Shown here: positions 21,525 through 32,974 of the stretch, piece after piece
How positions within the stretch are numbered: position 1 is the stretch's first letter
Layout of the letters: every line of letters starts with the position of its first letter
Source: Parasteatoda lunata
Taxonomy: Eukaryota; Arthropoda; Arachnida; Araneae; Theridiidae
NCBI GenBank assembly: GCA_949128135.1
Contig: OX421978.1
Coordinates: 70,717,119 to 70,781,118 of the forward strand
Reading direction: 5' to 3'
Length of the DNA: 64,000 bases
Position numbers and translations under genes: made by a program
The notes under the pieces: model-generated
Seen by the model: the letters and a program-made list of their open reading frames with translations, nothing else
The model's database searches: none
What the model was told of the DNA's origin: nothing

Positions 21525-24500
21525 AGAAGTTGAGAGTGCCTTCTGAAGGATTGAGTTATAATATAATTTTGTGTAAACTGAAGTAGTGAGGGTGTCAGAA
21601 AGTTTTGTAAGTTGGCCTTTAGTTAACCTTATACTGACAAGCCTAAATCGTCATTGTGAGGAGTCGCTGAAAGCGAATAGAGAATGAATGCTTTAATAGT
21701 TTGAAGAATCATGGTTTGGAAGGCACTTAGTAAAGGTAGTAGTGGTGATTTAGATTTTAAGAACTTTAGATTTAAGTGTACAGAAATGGATGACTCTTTT
21801 TCCAATTTTATATCTTTTTCTACTTTTTTCTTTTAATGCTAAATTTTGATTTGTATTTTATGGTATCTATATTAAACTTTAAACAAGTTTATTTTAATTT
21901 TTTTTTTTTTTTTTGGATACTTGAATTTCAAGCAAATTTTTGTCTTCACACTTTTCGGAACATTTTAGTACTGAAGAAAATTCTTTATTTTGATTTTTAC
22001 TTAATATTTGTTTGAAATAAAATTTCCTCACGATGACGAAAATTTTATAAAAATTTCCGGTCCGTCCGGGTATTGTCACATTTACACTTAATGTTAAGTG
22101 ACCTTAACTCTTAATTTTATCTCTTAATTTTATCTAATCCATTAATTTTCTTAAAGCTTTATTCTTTTTTTAATATAGCAATTATATTTATTTTAACTCT
22201 CTGCTTGACCTTCCTCATGTTCAACGTGGTCATCGCCTTCCTGTGGGGGAGAGTCAACCCCTCTATTTTTCCCACTTTTCTTTTTTTCTTTTAATTTTAG
22301 GGGGGCTAACTTAACCAATCTTTTTATTTTTCAAACTCTCCTCCTCTTTATTTTTGATTGGCTGTAACTTTTCTGGTCCTACACCAGTTAACGAATTTTT
22401 AGGAAATTTGTTTGGAATACTTTCCTTTTCTCGAGCCTTCGGGCAGGTTACCTTTTTTCTCCCAGATGCGGACTTCGGTCCGTATTGAAGGAATTTATTT
22501 TTAACATCCTCTTGTTAACCTATAATTTTAATTAAATCTCTAAAATTAATTTCTATAAATTAAAGAGCTTCATTTTTTATTATATGCTAATAGTTATTAC
22601 CTTTTTCCACCTGTATGTGGTGAGTACTTTTAATTATTGTTATATGCTGTCTATTATTATATTGGAAACATCAGCTTACAGTATTAAATTATATATAAGA
22701 TGTGTCTGGATATAGCATGGCTTTATCTTATTTATCTTTAATTTATTTTAGTTTTACCCTTTTCTAAATTTGGTGATTCCAATTTGTTCAAACGTCACAC
22801 TTTGTGACCCCTTGGACCTATTGGGTTATTGTTATACCACGATAGCATTGTACTACCACTTTCCTTAACGATCACATTCCCCTTTATTTTATACCTTTTT
22901 ATACTATTTTCGGCCTTAATTTAATTATTACAAAATTCAATCATTTACCTATTTTTTATCATGACTATATTCAGAGATACATCCAATTATGTAACCCATC
23001 TACCCATTTTAATAATATTAAATAATTTTACTTTATTCGTACCAAATTATATTTTAATTTACCTGTAACAATCAAGATTCCTTTTTCTTTTTTTTAAAAT
23101 TATAATCCTTGGACAAAAAATATAGGATGCCGAAGTGAAAAGTAAATAGAGATTATTAATGATTGCAGGAAAACCTTAGAAGTTTATTATTTAGTGAAAA
23201 GTTATATAAGGCTAGCTGCTTGTTTTGTTTTATTTGCTGTAAAAATAATAAAAGAAAAGAAAATAATTTTTTTAAACGAATAACCAAATTATTGATTTTA
23301 AAAGTAGTCCATTATCAAGGATAGGTAAATTTTGTTATCTGTGAGGTAAAAATTCCCTTAAACAAAAGGCTAGACTGTATTAATTGGTCAAAAAAGAAGT
23401 TCAGTCTCGAAATTTTTTTAATATTGGCCCTTATGCTAGTAGCAGAAACCTTCTAGCCAGGCAGCAGGTGCTGCATACTATTACAGCTTCTGCAGATTAT
23501 TTTTCATCAGAGTTTCCTTTTTTAAAAACAAGCAGACAAATGGGAAATTGTTGAGCTTTCTATTTGAAACATTTTTAATCTTGTTTCTAAAAAAAATAAA
23601 TTAAAAAGCTGAATTGAGCCATCCACAAAGACCAAAACACTTTTTTTTATTATATCTTACTTGATTACAGGCTTAATTGTATAATGATTTATTCCACTTT
23701 TTAGAATAGTGTCGTTGTATTAGGTTCAATTTAAATCTAAACAATATAAAGTTTTTATGTATAATTATAATTTCTTTCCACATTTTACTGCATGTATGTT
23801 AGGCTAAGCTGAATTTTTACAATAATCTCTTTCTGACTGCACAGAAACAAAAACATTTTGATTTATGAAAATAGTGTTGCAAATTCACTTTGTGAAAACC
23901 GTGAAGAAGCATTTTAATTCTACCTAAAAAATCCAAGCTACAGTCTTTTAAATGTATAATTCAAAAATCATGTGAAATATGAGACTGTTTAAGTGGGAAA
24001 ACAACAGATTTGCAATGTTATATAATAACAAAATGTAATCATTAAAATTCGAGATTCATACTTCATTTGAATTGTGATTAAGCATTTTAAAAACTATGAC
24101 TCATGTGTTTGTAATCTGTTTATCACAAGGAAGAAAAAAAAAGCATTGTTACAATGTTGGAAAGGGATTAACTAATTATATTTCCTTTTTAAAAAGATAA
24201 CTGCAAATTAATAAATATATAAAGTTTTTTGCAACATAAAATTAATTAAATAAGTAAATAAATGATCGCTGAAATACTGATAAATCGAGATATAAAACAA
24301 AAGACACAGCTTTGTATTTGATTTTGTTGACAAAAATTACATAAAACATCAATTACAACCGGAATTTCAGGGAGGCAACTTTCCCAATTAGTTAAGATTA
24401 CTGTAGAACCTTGCTAATCATATATCAAGTAAGCATTTTAATAATTGCTTATTTACACTTCATTACTTTTCAATTATTGAGCCATGTGATTGAGAAAACT

Positions 24501-25189
24501 AAACTCTTTTAATATTTTGATTGCCGAAATGAGGATCTTCCGTGTGTGTGATTTTTGCCAGACTTCAAATTTTTATCTGGTTTCCCCTATTTTGTTACAA
24601 AATGTTTGGATTTGGATATCATTGAAGTGAAATTCAAAGTTTTAAGACTGTGGTATCGTTTTACAGCTGTGTGAAAATCTATTTTTTTTTCACTTTCTTA
24701 TGTGAAACTATAGCTACCTAAAAAATTAGTCACACACTTGGTTCAAAATGCATTCAACTGGTGCATTTTGTGAATTTAGCAGATTTGTGATGGAATTGTC
24801 ACAAATAGAGCAAAGGATCGTTTTAATGCACAAATCAAAATTTTTAGATTTTTAATAGTTTCATATCACAAGGAATAGTCCATCACAGGAAATCTTAAAA
24901 TTGGCTTTTTTTTTTTTTTTTTTAAAGTTTTGTTAGAAGATTTTCTCATCCTTGTGGTTAAATTTTGTGAGTTTTATGAAAAACGTGTTGAACGTCACCA
25001 CTTAATGCAGAATTAATATTTTTTAATTAAAACTATGGTTAATCTATTTATTTTATTACAATTTAAATCATGTTACTAAACATTTTTATGAAATTGTACG
25101 TGCATTTTTATTTATTTATTGCCTTTCTTGTGTTATAGTATTAATGTAATTTTAAAAAGATTTAAAGCATTGTTTTATCGCATTTTCAG
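21525..25189. other. Non-coding AT-rich stretch upstream of the MIX23 exons
   Basis: No reliable exon was found, although the 5' exons of the MIX23 homologue should lie here, in the gap or further upstream. A locally GC-richer block at about 22200-22500 contains two UUCG-type hairpins. A short frame at 21711-21835 starts in a fair context but resembles nothing known to me. Confidence 0.5.
22428..22486 (+). repeat. Two adjacent TTCG-capped hairpin motifs
   Basis: GAGCC-TTCG-GGCAG and GCGGAC-TTCG-GTCCGT occur about 30 bp apart in otherwise AT-rich DNA. The second can form a six-pair stem on the very stable UUCG tetraloop if G-U pairing is allowed. They may belong to an unidentified retroelement or a structured RNA. 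Confidence 0.4.
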
Positions 25190-27657
25190 TTGCTACAATC
25201 ATATGAGAAAAGAGAAAAAGCCATCAAGAACTGTGTAGACCTCAAATCAAAACATGTACAATCACTAAAAGATAAAAGAACTCAAGATAATGATAATTTT
25301 GAACTCTTAAAAGATCTTAGAAAAGCACAGACTCAAGTAATTTTATTTACCTTTTTATATTACATTATTACCTAGTGGTCATGCGTAAAATTTTTAAAGT
25401 ATCTTCTTAGAAATGATACTAAGGAATATTCTGGTCTAAAATGCCTCTTTGGAGAAAAAATGTGTTCTATCACTAAATTTGCCCAAACCCTTCACATGAA
25501 ATATGTTTCATTAATATGTCATCTGTATAAATTTATTATTTTAATAGACTATTAAAATTTAAATAAAATGAAGAAAAAAATCAAATATTCATTTTACTGT
25601 TCACTATAAAGCTACCAAATGATCTAACTTGATTGAATTGAAATAACTGACAAGCTATAGAAAAACTGGCAGAAATAAAACAATTGTTCTTTTAAAAAAT
25701 AACTACTATTAATGAATTGCTACTTTATTAAAAACAATTATAAATTTCAAAACTTTGAGCTATCACTGTAAAGCTGCCAAAGGCCCTAAATATTAGAAAG
25801 TTGAATTGAAGTAACTGACCTGCAACAGAAAAATTTGCTCATTTTTTTTATATTTAAAAAGCATGACCTATATTTATTTTTCAATGAATAACAATAACAG
25901 TGAAAAAAATTATTAGTATTGAAGCTGCATAAGTTATGTAAAACATAAATAACTAATCTAAATAAAACTTTAACTACTTCAAAAGTATATTATCACATAA
26001 TGACACTTATTAAATGGCATTTCTATATGCTTTTATCTTCATCTGTACTCTGCTAGGTGCTAAATGACAAGTTGTTTAAATTATATACTTAGTAAAGAAA
26101 AGGCACTTCTGCAGCTGTTCCAGACAGGCAATTTTACTTTATTTACTATAACTTAAATATTTTATGATAAACTCTGTCTAAAAAATTTAATGAAAAGATA
26201 TCAAGGACCTGAGTAGAAATAAAATAAACTGATATTTTTTTTCTTTATAGCCAGGCTTATTAAATTAGAAAGGTTTTCTTTCTTTTTTATAAAAAGAAAG
26301 GAATTGAATAAAAATTATGAAGTCAATTTTTTTCTCACTTTGATCATATATTAATGCATTGTAATGCTTTTAAAACATATATTCATTTTCTTTTCTTTCT
26401 TCACTTCCAGTTTCGACTCATGCAAAATGAGCTTAGCATTGAAGAGGTTCTCAAAGATCGTAGTTTAAAAGTAAGTTTAACAACTTGATGTTTTATTATA
26501 GTTAAATTTGGCTTGTGAGTTAGTACATAATTGCAATTTACTTTTTTAAAGAATTGAATAAAATGTCAAGAAATATTTTCCAATTAGCTAAAATATGGAA
26601 TTATTTAACAATTGTATCTCTTTCCTCAAATTTGGTTTCAAATATAGAATCTAATTCTGCTCAACTATTTTTTGAACAATTTCATCTAGTGATCAGTTTT
26701 CACTTATTAAGATGAAATCATTATCGTTTATGACTTCAACATAAAGTTCTAATTTATAAAGAGGATGTTTAATTTTTTAGTTACTGCAGTCTGCGTTGCT
26801 GAAGGGAACTCACTGGATAATCCACTACCCCCACGAAGTTTGCATGTGTGTACACTGTTGTTCGAATTTTCGAGATGATATTCTGAAACTTTGCAAGCAT
26901 TAGAAATAAAATTGCTATTTCAGTTCATTAAAAAATATCTTAGTAATTTATTTCAGTGTGATAAATTTTAAACAAAGTTACGTTCTGCCACTCTCAAATT
27001 GCGCTAAAACCATGCGGCGTGTCGATTGTTGTTTTTTTGCTGTTGATTTTCACAAGATTTTTTAAAACCTCAATATTATTATGACACAAGAAATTCAAAG
27101 AAATTTTCTTTCTCTCTTTAAATTTCTTATATGTTACTTTTCTACACCAAAATAAGTATTTTATTATATTCTAAGTTAAAAAATAGAAAATAAGTACTGA
27201 AGAAAACGCATAGAAAAAAAAAATTTCAGACAATTTTTTCTTCTGATGCTGGCAAAGGCAGCTCTTGTACACACGTTATCACAGAAAAGCTGGCTAAATG
27301 CAGCCCTCACAATGAAAGGTTGAATAATCAAAAATGTTTTAAGTAAAAAACTTTTAACTCAACAAATTTAGATTTTGACAAAAATTTCACATTTTGATTT
27401 ATATATATATATTGTCATATAAAATTAGAAATGAGATAGAAGTTTACATACTTTTCAATTCAATCATTTTTTGACCTCCATTTAATTAAAGGATAAAAAT
27501 AAAAGTTTTCCAATTGTGTGCAAAAATGTTGAGTCTGTTATTTACTATGCACATTTTATATTTATATTAAGGAATAATAATTCTTGTCTCATTTATTTTG
27601 CAGGTATTCTATGAAAGATGTCGATTTTACTATAAACCATCTGACCTGAAGATTTGA
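25190..27657 (+). CDS. MIX23: MIX23 (CCDC58) homologue, last three exons
   Basis: Small mitochondrial intermembrane-space protein that supports protein import. Exons: 25190-25336, 26411-26470 and 27604-27657 (stop TGA), all joined in phase 0 with AG/GT borders. They encode LLQSYEKREKAIKNCVDLKS, a charged coiled region (KDKRTQDNDNFELLKDLRKA), FRLMQNELSIEEVLKDRSLK and VFYERCRFYYKPSD. These align with the C-terminal two-thirds of animal CCDC58 (KNC, LLKQLRKEQ, MQSELNVEEV, VFNERCR). The two cysteines, in KNC and ERCR, fit the family's conserved pair. The N-terminal region (about 60 residues) was not located. Confidence 0.85.
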
Positions 27658-29470
27658 CAATAGTATTGACTAGGTTCATCTTTTGTGTTTTACAAATTGC
27701 CTTAGATTAAAAGCCATGAGTTATAAAATCAATTATAGATTTGTACATAATTTAAGCAAAAAGGATTTCATTAAGTTGGTGTTTAGAACACTAATGTCGC
27801 CATAATAATTTGTACATCACAAATCATTTATTAAATATTTTTGTAGTACTAGTGAATTGTTTCATTTTCAAATACTTTGTGATCATAGACTAGACATTGC
27901 TTTTTTAACTTGAGAATTACTTCAAGCTCTATCGTGAAGAGGAAGAAAAAAAACTTTGAGTGCCCTAAATTTAGGCACAGCTTTAATCTAATGCTTATAT
28001 GTATTAAAACTGCAATTGTATAACACCCCATCATACAAGACTTTAAATATTTTATTCAAGTTAAGACCATTCCTATATAAGTTTCATCAATATTTCAACT
28101 AATAACACCAAATTACTAAGACTACTCTGAAATTGTGCTGCTAGGAAGCTAACAGGAAAAAAATTGTTTCTTTCCATCGTTATTTTTAAAATAAAACGAT
28201 ACATGTAAGTTCTTTTTTTTTTTTTTTTTCAAAACTTAAAAATAGTCTTCAAAGTTAATGAATGTGCTTTTTAATTTTTCAGCTTCGGTGAAAAAAATTT
28301 CTAGCTCAATGATTCACTGAAATTATATAGCTAAACTAAATTATATGAAGTAAAACTTTAAGCATAAATAAGATTGTGGCAGTGACAAGCAGATATTTTT
28401 CAGGACTAAATTTTTTAAAACGTTGAATCATTTTTTGGCATCAGTGGGTGCTGATTTTTTTTCTCTCAATTATTTTAATTAAACTTTAATGCATTAACTT
28501 TGCTATTTCAGAATTGCTCCTGGCAAGCACTAACAAATAATTTGCAGAAATAAGGTGATCAATTAACAATAATCATAATTTGTAAAAACTGTATTGTTAC
28601 TAAATATTTACATTAGAATCTTCAGGCTCTATTAAAAGAACTTAATGATTCACTGAAATTATGTGGAAAAATAATACTGCATCATCTGAAAATACATCAA
28701 CACATTAATCATGATGATGATGGATAGATGAAATGAAAACATTAGTTTTAATGCAATACTGAAAACCTAAATCGTTAACCCTATATCTAAATGTATGCTA
28801 TTTCTATTCAATCTTCCAATTCCTTCTATTCAAAAATTTTAATGAAGTAATTAAGCTGTAATTGAATATTATTTTTACTTAAAATAAACAGAATAAGATA
28901 CACTTTTTTTAAAAACTTTCACACCTCTTGATTTTAGCAGAAATGTTGATTCACTGTGAAAAGTGATATAATCATAATTTCTTTGCCTATTCTAGTTAAA
29001 AACAGTATGAAATTTTATTCTATCTTGCATAAACTCCCAATAGTATAAACTTAATTTACAAAATTTGTAACTATTCATATAAAAAGTACAATCATACGAC
29101 TTTAGTAATATCAAGGCTAAATAAGCATTGAGATAGCCTTAGCTTATGGCGAAGGTGTTTTCATTCAGCACACATGACCAATTGGGGATTGTTTTCAAAT
29201 GCATCACTTATGAAGGTTTTTAGGGCAAAACAAATGTTTAATTAATAAATAAACATTTATGGGGGGGGGAACAAGATATTTACATTTAAGGTAAAAATTT
29301 TCAAAAAGTTAAGACTGAAAATATCAAATTTTAAGAGATGCTGTTATTGTCCATTTCCTAAAATTAAAAAAAAAAACATTCTGTTTTTTGCTCAGCACAG
29401 TTTATTATTTGATTAGTAATACTGTTGATTTGAAGGTTTTCTTATTAAAAATGTCAGCATTCTACATAAG
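27658..29470. other. 3' flank of MIX23; no gene seen
   Basis: AT-rich sequence with T and A runs. An ATTAAA at about 27829 could be the MIX23 polyadenylation signal. No coding frame resembles a known family. Confidence 0.5.
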
Positions 29471-30095
29471 CCCCGTGGCAGAAATTTTTTTTTTTTTTGC
29501 AAAGAAGTCTTTTTTGCTTATCAGAGAGGAAAAAAATAATCGTGATTTTAAAAAAAGTCAGTAATGACTGGCTTCAGACAGAATTTAAAATTAATATTTT
29601 AAAATGGGAAATTCAGAAATCGCGTACAGTTTAAAAGGTAGTTCGCTCTGGAAATGTTCTTTCATTTTTTCTTCTTTAAAGAACACCATGTTTTACGCAC
29701 ACTTATTTGAGTATCTCTTTTTTTTTTTTTAAAGAGTCTTATTTGCATCTATCTTTATTTTGGAATTACTACATGGATTTTACGATTTTTAATTTATGTA
29801 CAAATTTAAATTTATGAATTTAAATTTTTGTAATGATTTACAAATTTTGAAAGGGGAAATAATTAGTGCATTTTTCCACCTACAAAATGACAGAAAATTC
29901 GTATATTAGAATTTAAAAAATATTACCTTAACAATTAAAATTTTTCATAAGTTTTTATTCTATACTTTTTCCTGTAAACACAACGTTTCTGTTACTTTAA
30001 ATTAGTAATTGTTAAAACTAAAAGTATCTTAGAGAAAAATATATTAATGCTAGGGAAGTTAGTCGCAGAAAGCCCGAAAAAATTCTGCCACAGGG
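29471..30095. mobile_element. 625-bp hAT-type MITE with an exact 8-bp target duplication
   Basis: TACATAAG flanks both ends (29463-29470 and 30096-30103). The inverted ends are CCCCGTGGCAGAAATTTTTT and CCCTGTGGCAGAATTTTTTC. The interior is AT-rich without a transposase frame, so it depends on an autonomous relative. Confidence 0.85.
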
Positions 30096-30885
30096 TACAT
30101 AAGCCACCTTTATTTCAAGGGGAAGCTGGATGAGCTTTAAATATTCAGCTGAAGTAACTAGGAATACTTTTCAAAAATGTAGCTACAATATGAACATAAA
30201 TGATTCATTCAATTGCAAGTACTATTTTTTTGCATGTATAAAAAGATGGATAATGGGTACACTCTACAATTTCCGGTATATATCGTTAAAGTTCTAAGAG
30301 TGCATCCTTAGGTACCCAGACACATCCTATTGATAAAAGAGTTCAGCTCATGTGTTAGTGCAGCGAAAATGACATGTTTTACAAATTTATATAGCTATAA
30401 TGGCAATGCCAACAAAAACATATCACTGTTACAGTGACAAACAATCATATATGTATTGAATTGTATCGATGAAACAGCTCACCAGTGTATATATCTTTTA
30501 GTGTATATATCCAATTTTTTTAGCCTGAAACTGGATGAATTATTTAGGCTAATCCTGTATTTCATTTCAGTGTTAACAATAATCCATAAAAACAAAGATT
30601 ATAGACTACACCCAATTTAAATATGTTAGTGTACATCATAAGTTATTAGTGATGCTGTATTATCAATATCAAAAGTGTCATTGCATACCCGGCAACATTG
30701 GGGAAATAAAATAACAGACATTTAACTAGTTACATTTTTTAAGCTACAAGTCAAGTTTTGATAGATTATGTAAGTCAAAATTGGAAATATAAGCATATAA
30801 AAAATATGTATATAAATCTTAATCTGAAGATTTTTTTAAACCATTATTTATAATTACTTAAATTATAAACACTCAACAGACTGCA

Positions 30886-31030
30886 GTACTGGAAACCTGT
30901 TGAGGAATCTTTTTTTTTTTTTAAATTTTTTTGTTAAATACGAAGAAATTTGAGAATATACAGGTTAACAGGAGATAGTCGTAAATAGGAATCTTCGTTA
31001 AAAATCAGGAGACTTGGCAGATATGTCATT
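30886..31030 (+). repeat. Dispersed repeat fragment, copy 2 (relative at 4080-4275)
   Basis: It matches the copy near 4080 in order: CTGCAGTACTGGAAAC, TGTTGAGGAAT, ACGAAGAAA, then GTTAACAGGAGATAGTCGTA and a GGAGACTTGGCAG end. A T-run interrupts it. Confidence 0.5.
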
Positions 31031-31564
31031 GTATGTTGTTGCAATTGAAATAAATTAGAGAATTTTAATCAATGGCAATAACTTTTTAATTACTTCTATA
31101 GCAAAACAAAACATAAAAGGAAAAAGAAACTATGTTTCAAATCAATTCGTTAAACTTCTACATAAATACAATGATAAAAATGGGAATATGTTACTTTTTT
31201 GTTGCAGTTAATAAACAACACATTTTAAAATACAATTGGTGAGTTTTGATGTTTGGGCATTAAATGATAATAAGTCTGTACATGAATACACCAGCCAACA
31301 AACATTAACGAGTGTTTTAAACAATGAGTATTTTACAAGATTAACAACATCGTATGCATATTGCAGCAATAGTAATTATCTGCACTATACTGAACATTAA
31401 AATCAAATATAATAAAAATAACCCTTATATACTAATCCAGTCGGTTTATAAACAAAAAATAAAATAAGCATTAACAAAAAAAAAAAAATATCTAGGTAGC
31501 ATAACTGCCTTTTTTAAATTAAAAGTGTCCATTCAGTTGATGAAGATCAGCTGAAGCCAATGAT

Positions 31565-31660
31565 TCAATAGTTGAGAACTGGATCAATAACTGGTTCATT
31601 GGCTCCAAGGAGATGATGATCAGCTGAAGTTAAGAACTCAATCTGCTCCAGAATGAAAAC
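31565..31660 (-). other. Possible terminal exon (31 codons plus stop), unassigned
   Basis: On the minus strand, TTTTGTAG precedes a 96-nt frame ending in TGA (VFILEQIEFLTSADHHLLGA, then NEPVIDPVLNY). It is less AT-rich than its surroundings. No family recognised. It could be a last exon of an unseen gene, a 3'UTR exon of the LEDGF-like gene upstream (a donor-like AAG|GTAATT lies just past that gene's stop), or chance. A 12-bp word GATCAGCTGAAG is repeated 81 bp apart within and just beside it. Confidence 0.25.
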
Positions 31661-31924
31661 CTACAAAATAATGCAAATTCAGCAAGACACATTAGACCAA
31701 CTTAAAACAAGTCATAAAATTATGTTAATGAGATAAGTCAGGGTTTCCATAAACTGGTGGTTTCCCAACCAAGGAAAAGGTTATTATACTTGCTTCTTGG
31801 TGAGAAAACACTTTTTGAATAATTGAAAAGTACATGAACGTTTAACAAGAAAAAAGTGTATGTAGGAAGCATTTAACGACAGAATGTTATCAACGTTTTA
31901 ATATAAATTTCGATGCAAGATCTC

Positions 31925-32255
31925 ATTTGTTTAAATTGGGTGAATCTTAATGTGCGATTTTTAAATTGCACGAATTATAATCTCAGCATTTAATTCTAAA
32001 ATTGCGGGAATGCGAATCTATGATTTTAAAATCGAGCGAATATGAATTCCGATCATTGATTTTAAAATCATGTGACTATGAATTCTTTTGTATAATTTTT
32101 AAACACACTTGAACAAGAATCATAATAGTGACTTCTAAATCGCGGGAATGCAAAACGTGATATTTGATTTTAAAAAAAGAAGTTAAAATACAAAAGGTAC
32201 CCAATCTTAAATCGCATAAATAGGAATCACGATGTGCGATTTTAAATCTGGTTTG
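31925..32255. repeat. Degenerate minisatellite block 2
   Basis: Loosely tandem units of about 35-45 bp with GATTTTAAAATC followed by GCG-type words and GAATATGAATTC, matching the block at 17820-18085 in style. Weak inverted symmetry within the unit (GATTTTAAAATC) is notable. Confidence 0.6.
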
Positions 32256-32974
32256 CATTTGTAGGAAAAAGCATGAATAGGTATGAATCTTTTTTTCTCA
32301 GGAATTCAAAAAAGACAAACTTTTTTTTAAAAGAAGCAGATTTATTTTTCCGTTTTTAAAAATAGTAAAAAAAATTCTATGACACTAACAAATTGTCCGT
32401 GAATGTTCATGTATATTATACTGGAACTGGTTTGCAAATTTAGAGCACAAGATTTTGTATTTCTGCTTTTTTTTTTATAGTTATATTCAGGCAAGTCAAT
32501 ATCCTTGTTTTATCAACACCTTTAGTTTAAAAGTACGGTAATATAGATGACTAGTAAATGTTAATTTTCAATGTTAAAGATTTGTTTTATGAACTATGAT
32601 TTTTTTCTTTCTCTCTTGCTTATTTTAATTAACTTTTCTTCTTTATCAGTTTTTATTATGACAACACAGAATTCTTTAAAAATTCATATAAACTTCATTC
32701 TTTCAAACCAATTTTTTCGAAAAATATAGTGACGCGGAAAAGTAATTGAAATTTTCAGCATTGGGAATCTCCTTTTAAAAATTAAGAATATTTGTTTATA
32801 TCTAGGTTTAAAAAAACCTTCACGTTATTGATGTTTTTATCAGCAATTAAGAACATTTTTGTTAGATTGGGAACCCACCTTTTTGAGTGAATAGGGTTCT
32901 AAGCCAATGGTTCCAGATTTTTTTTTTCTGGCTAAAGAACTCTAAAGAATTTACTTTTACTCGATAATTCTAGG

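Noticed and set aside
21640..21700. Hammerhead-ribozyme-like motif near GTCGCTGAAAGCGA
   Set aside because: The conserved CUGANGA core is absent; only a small hairpin is present.
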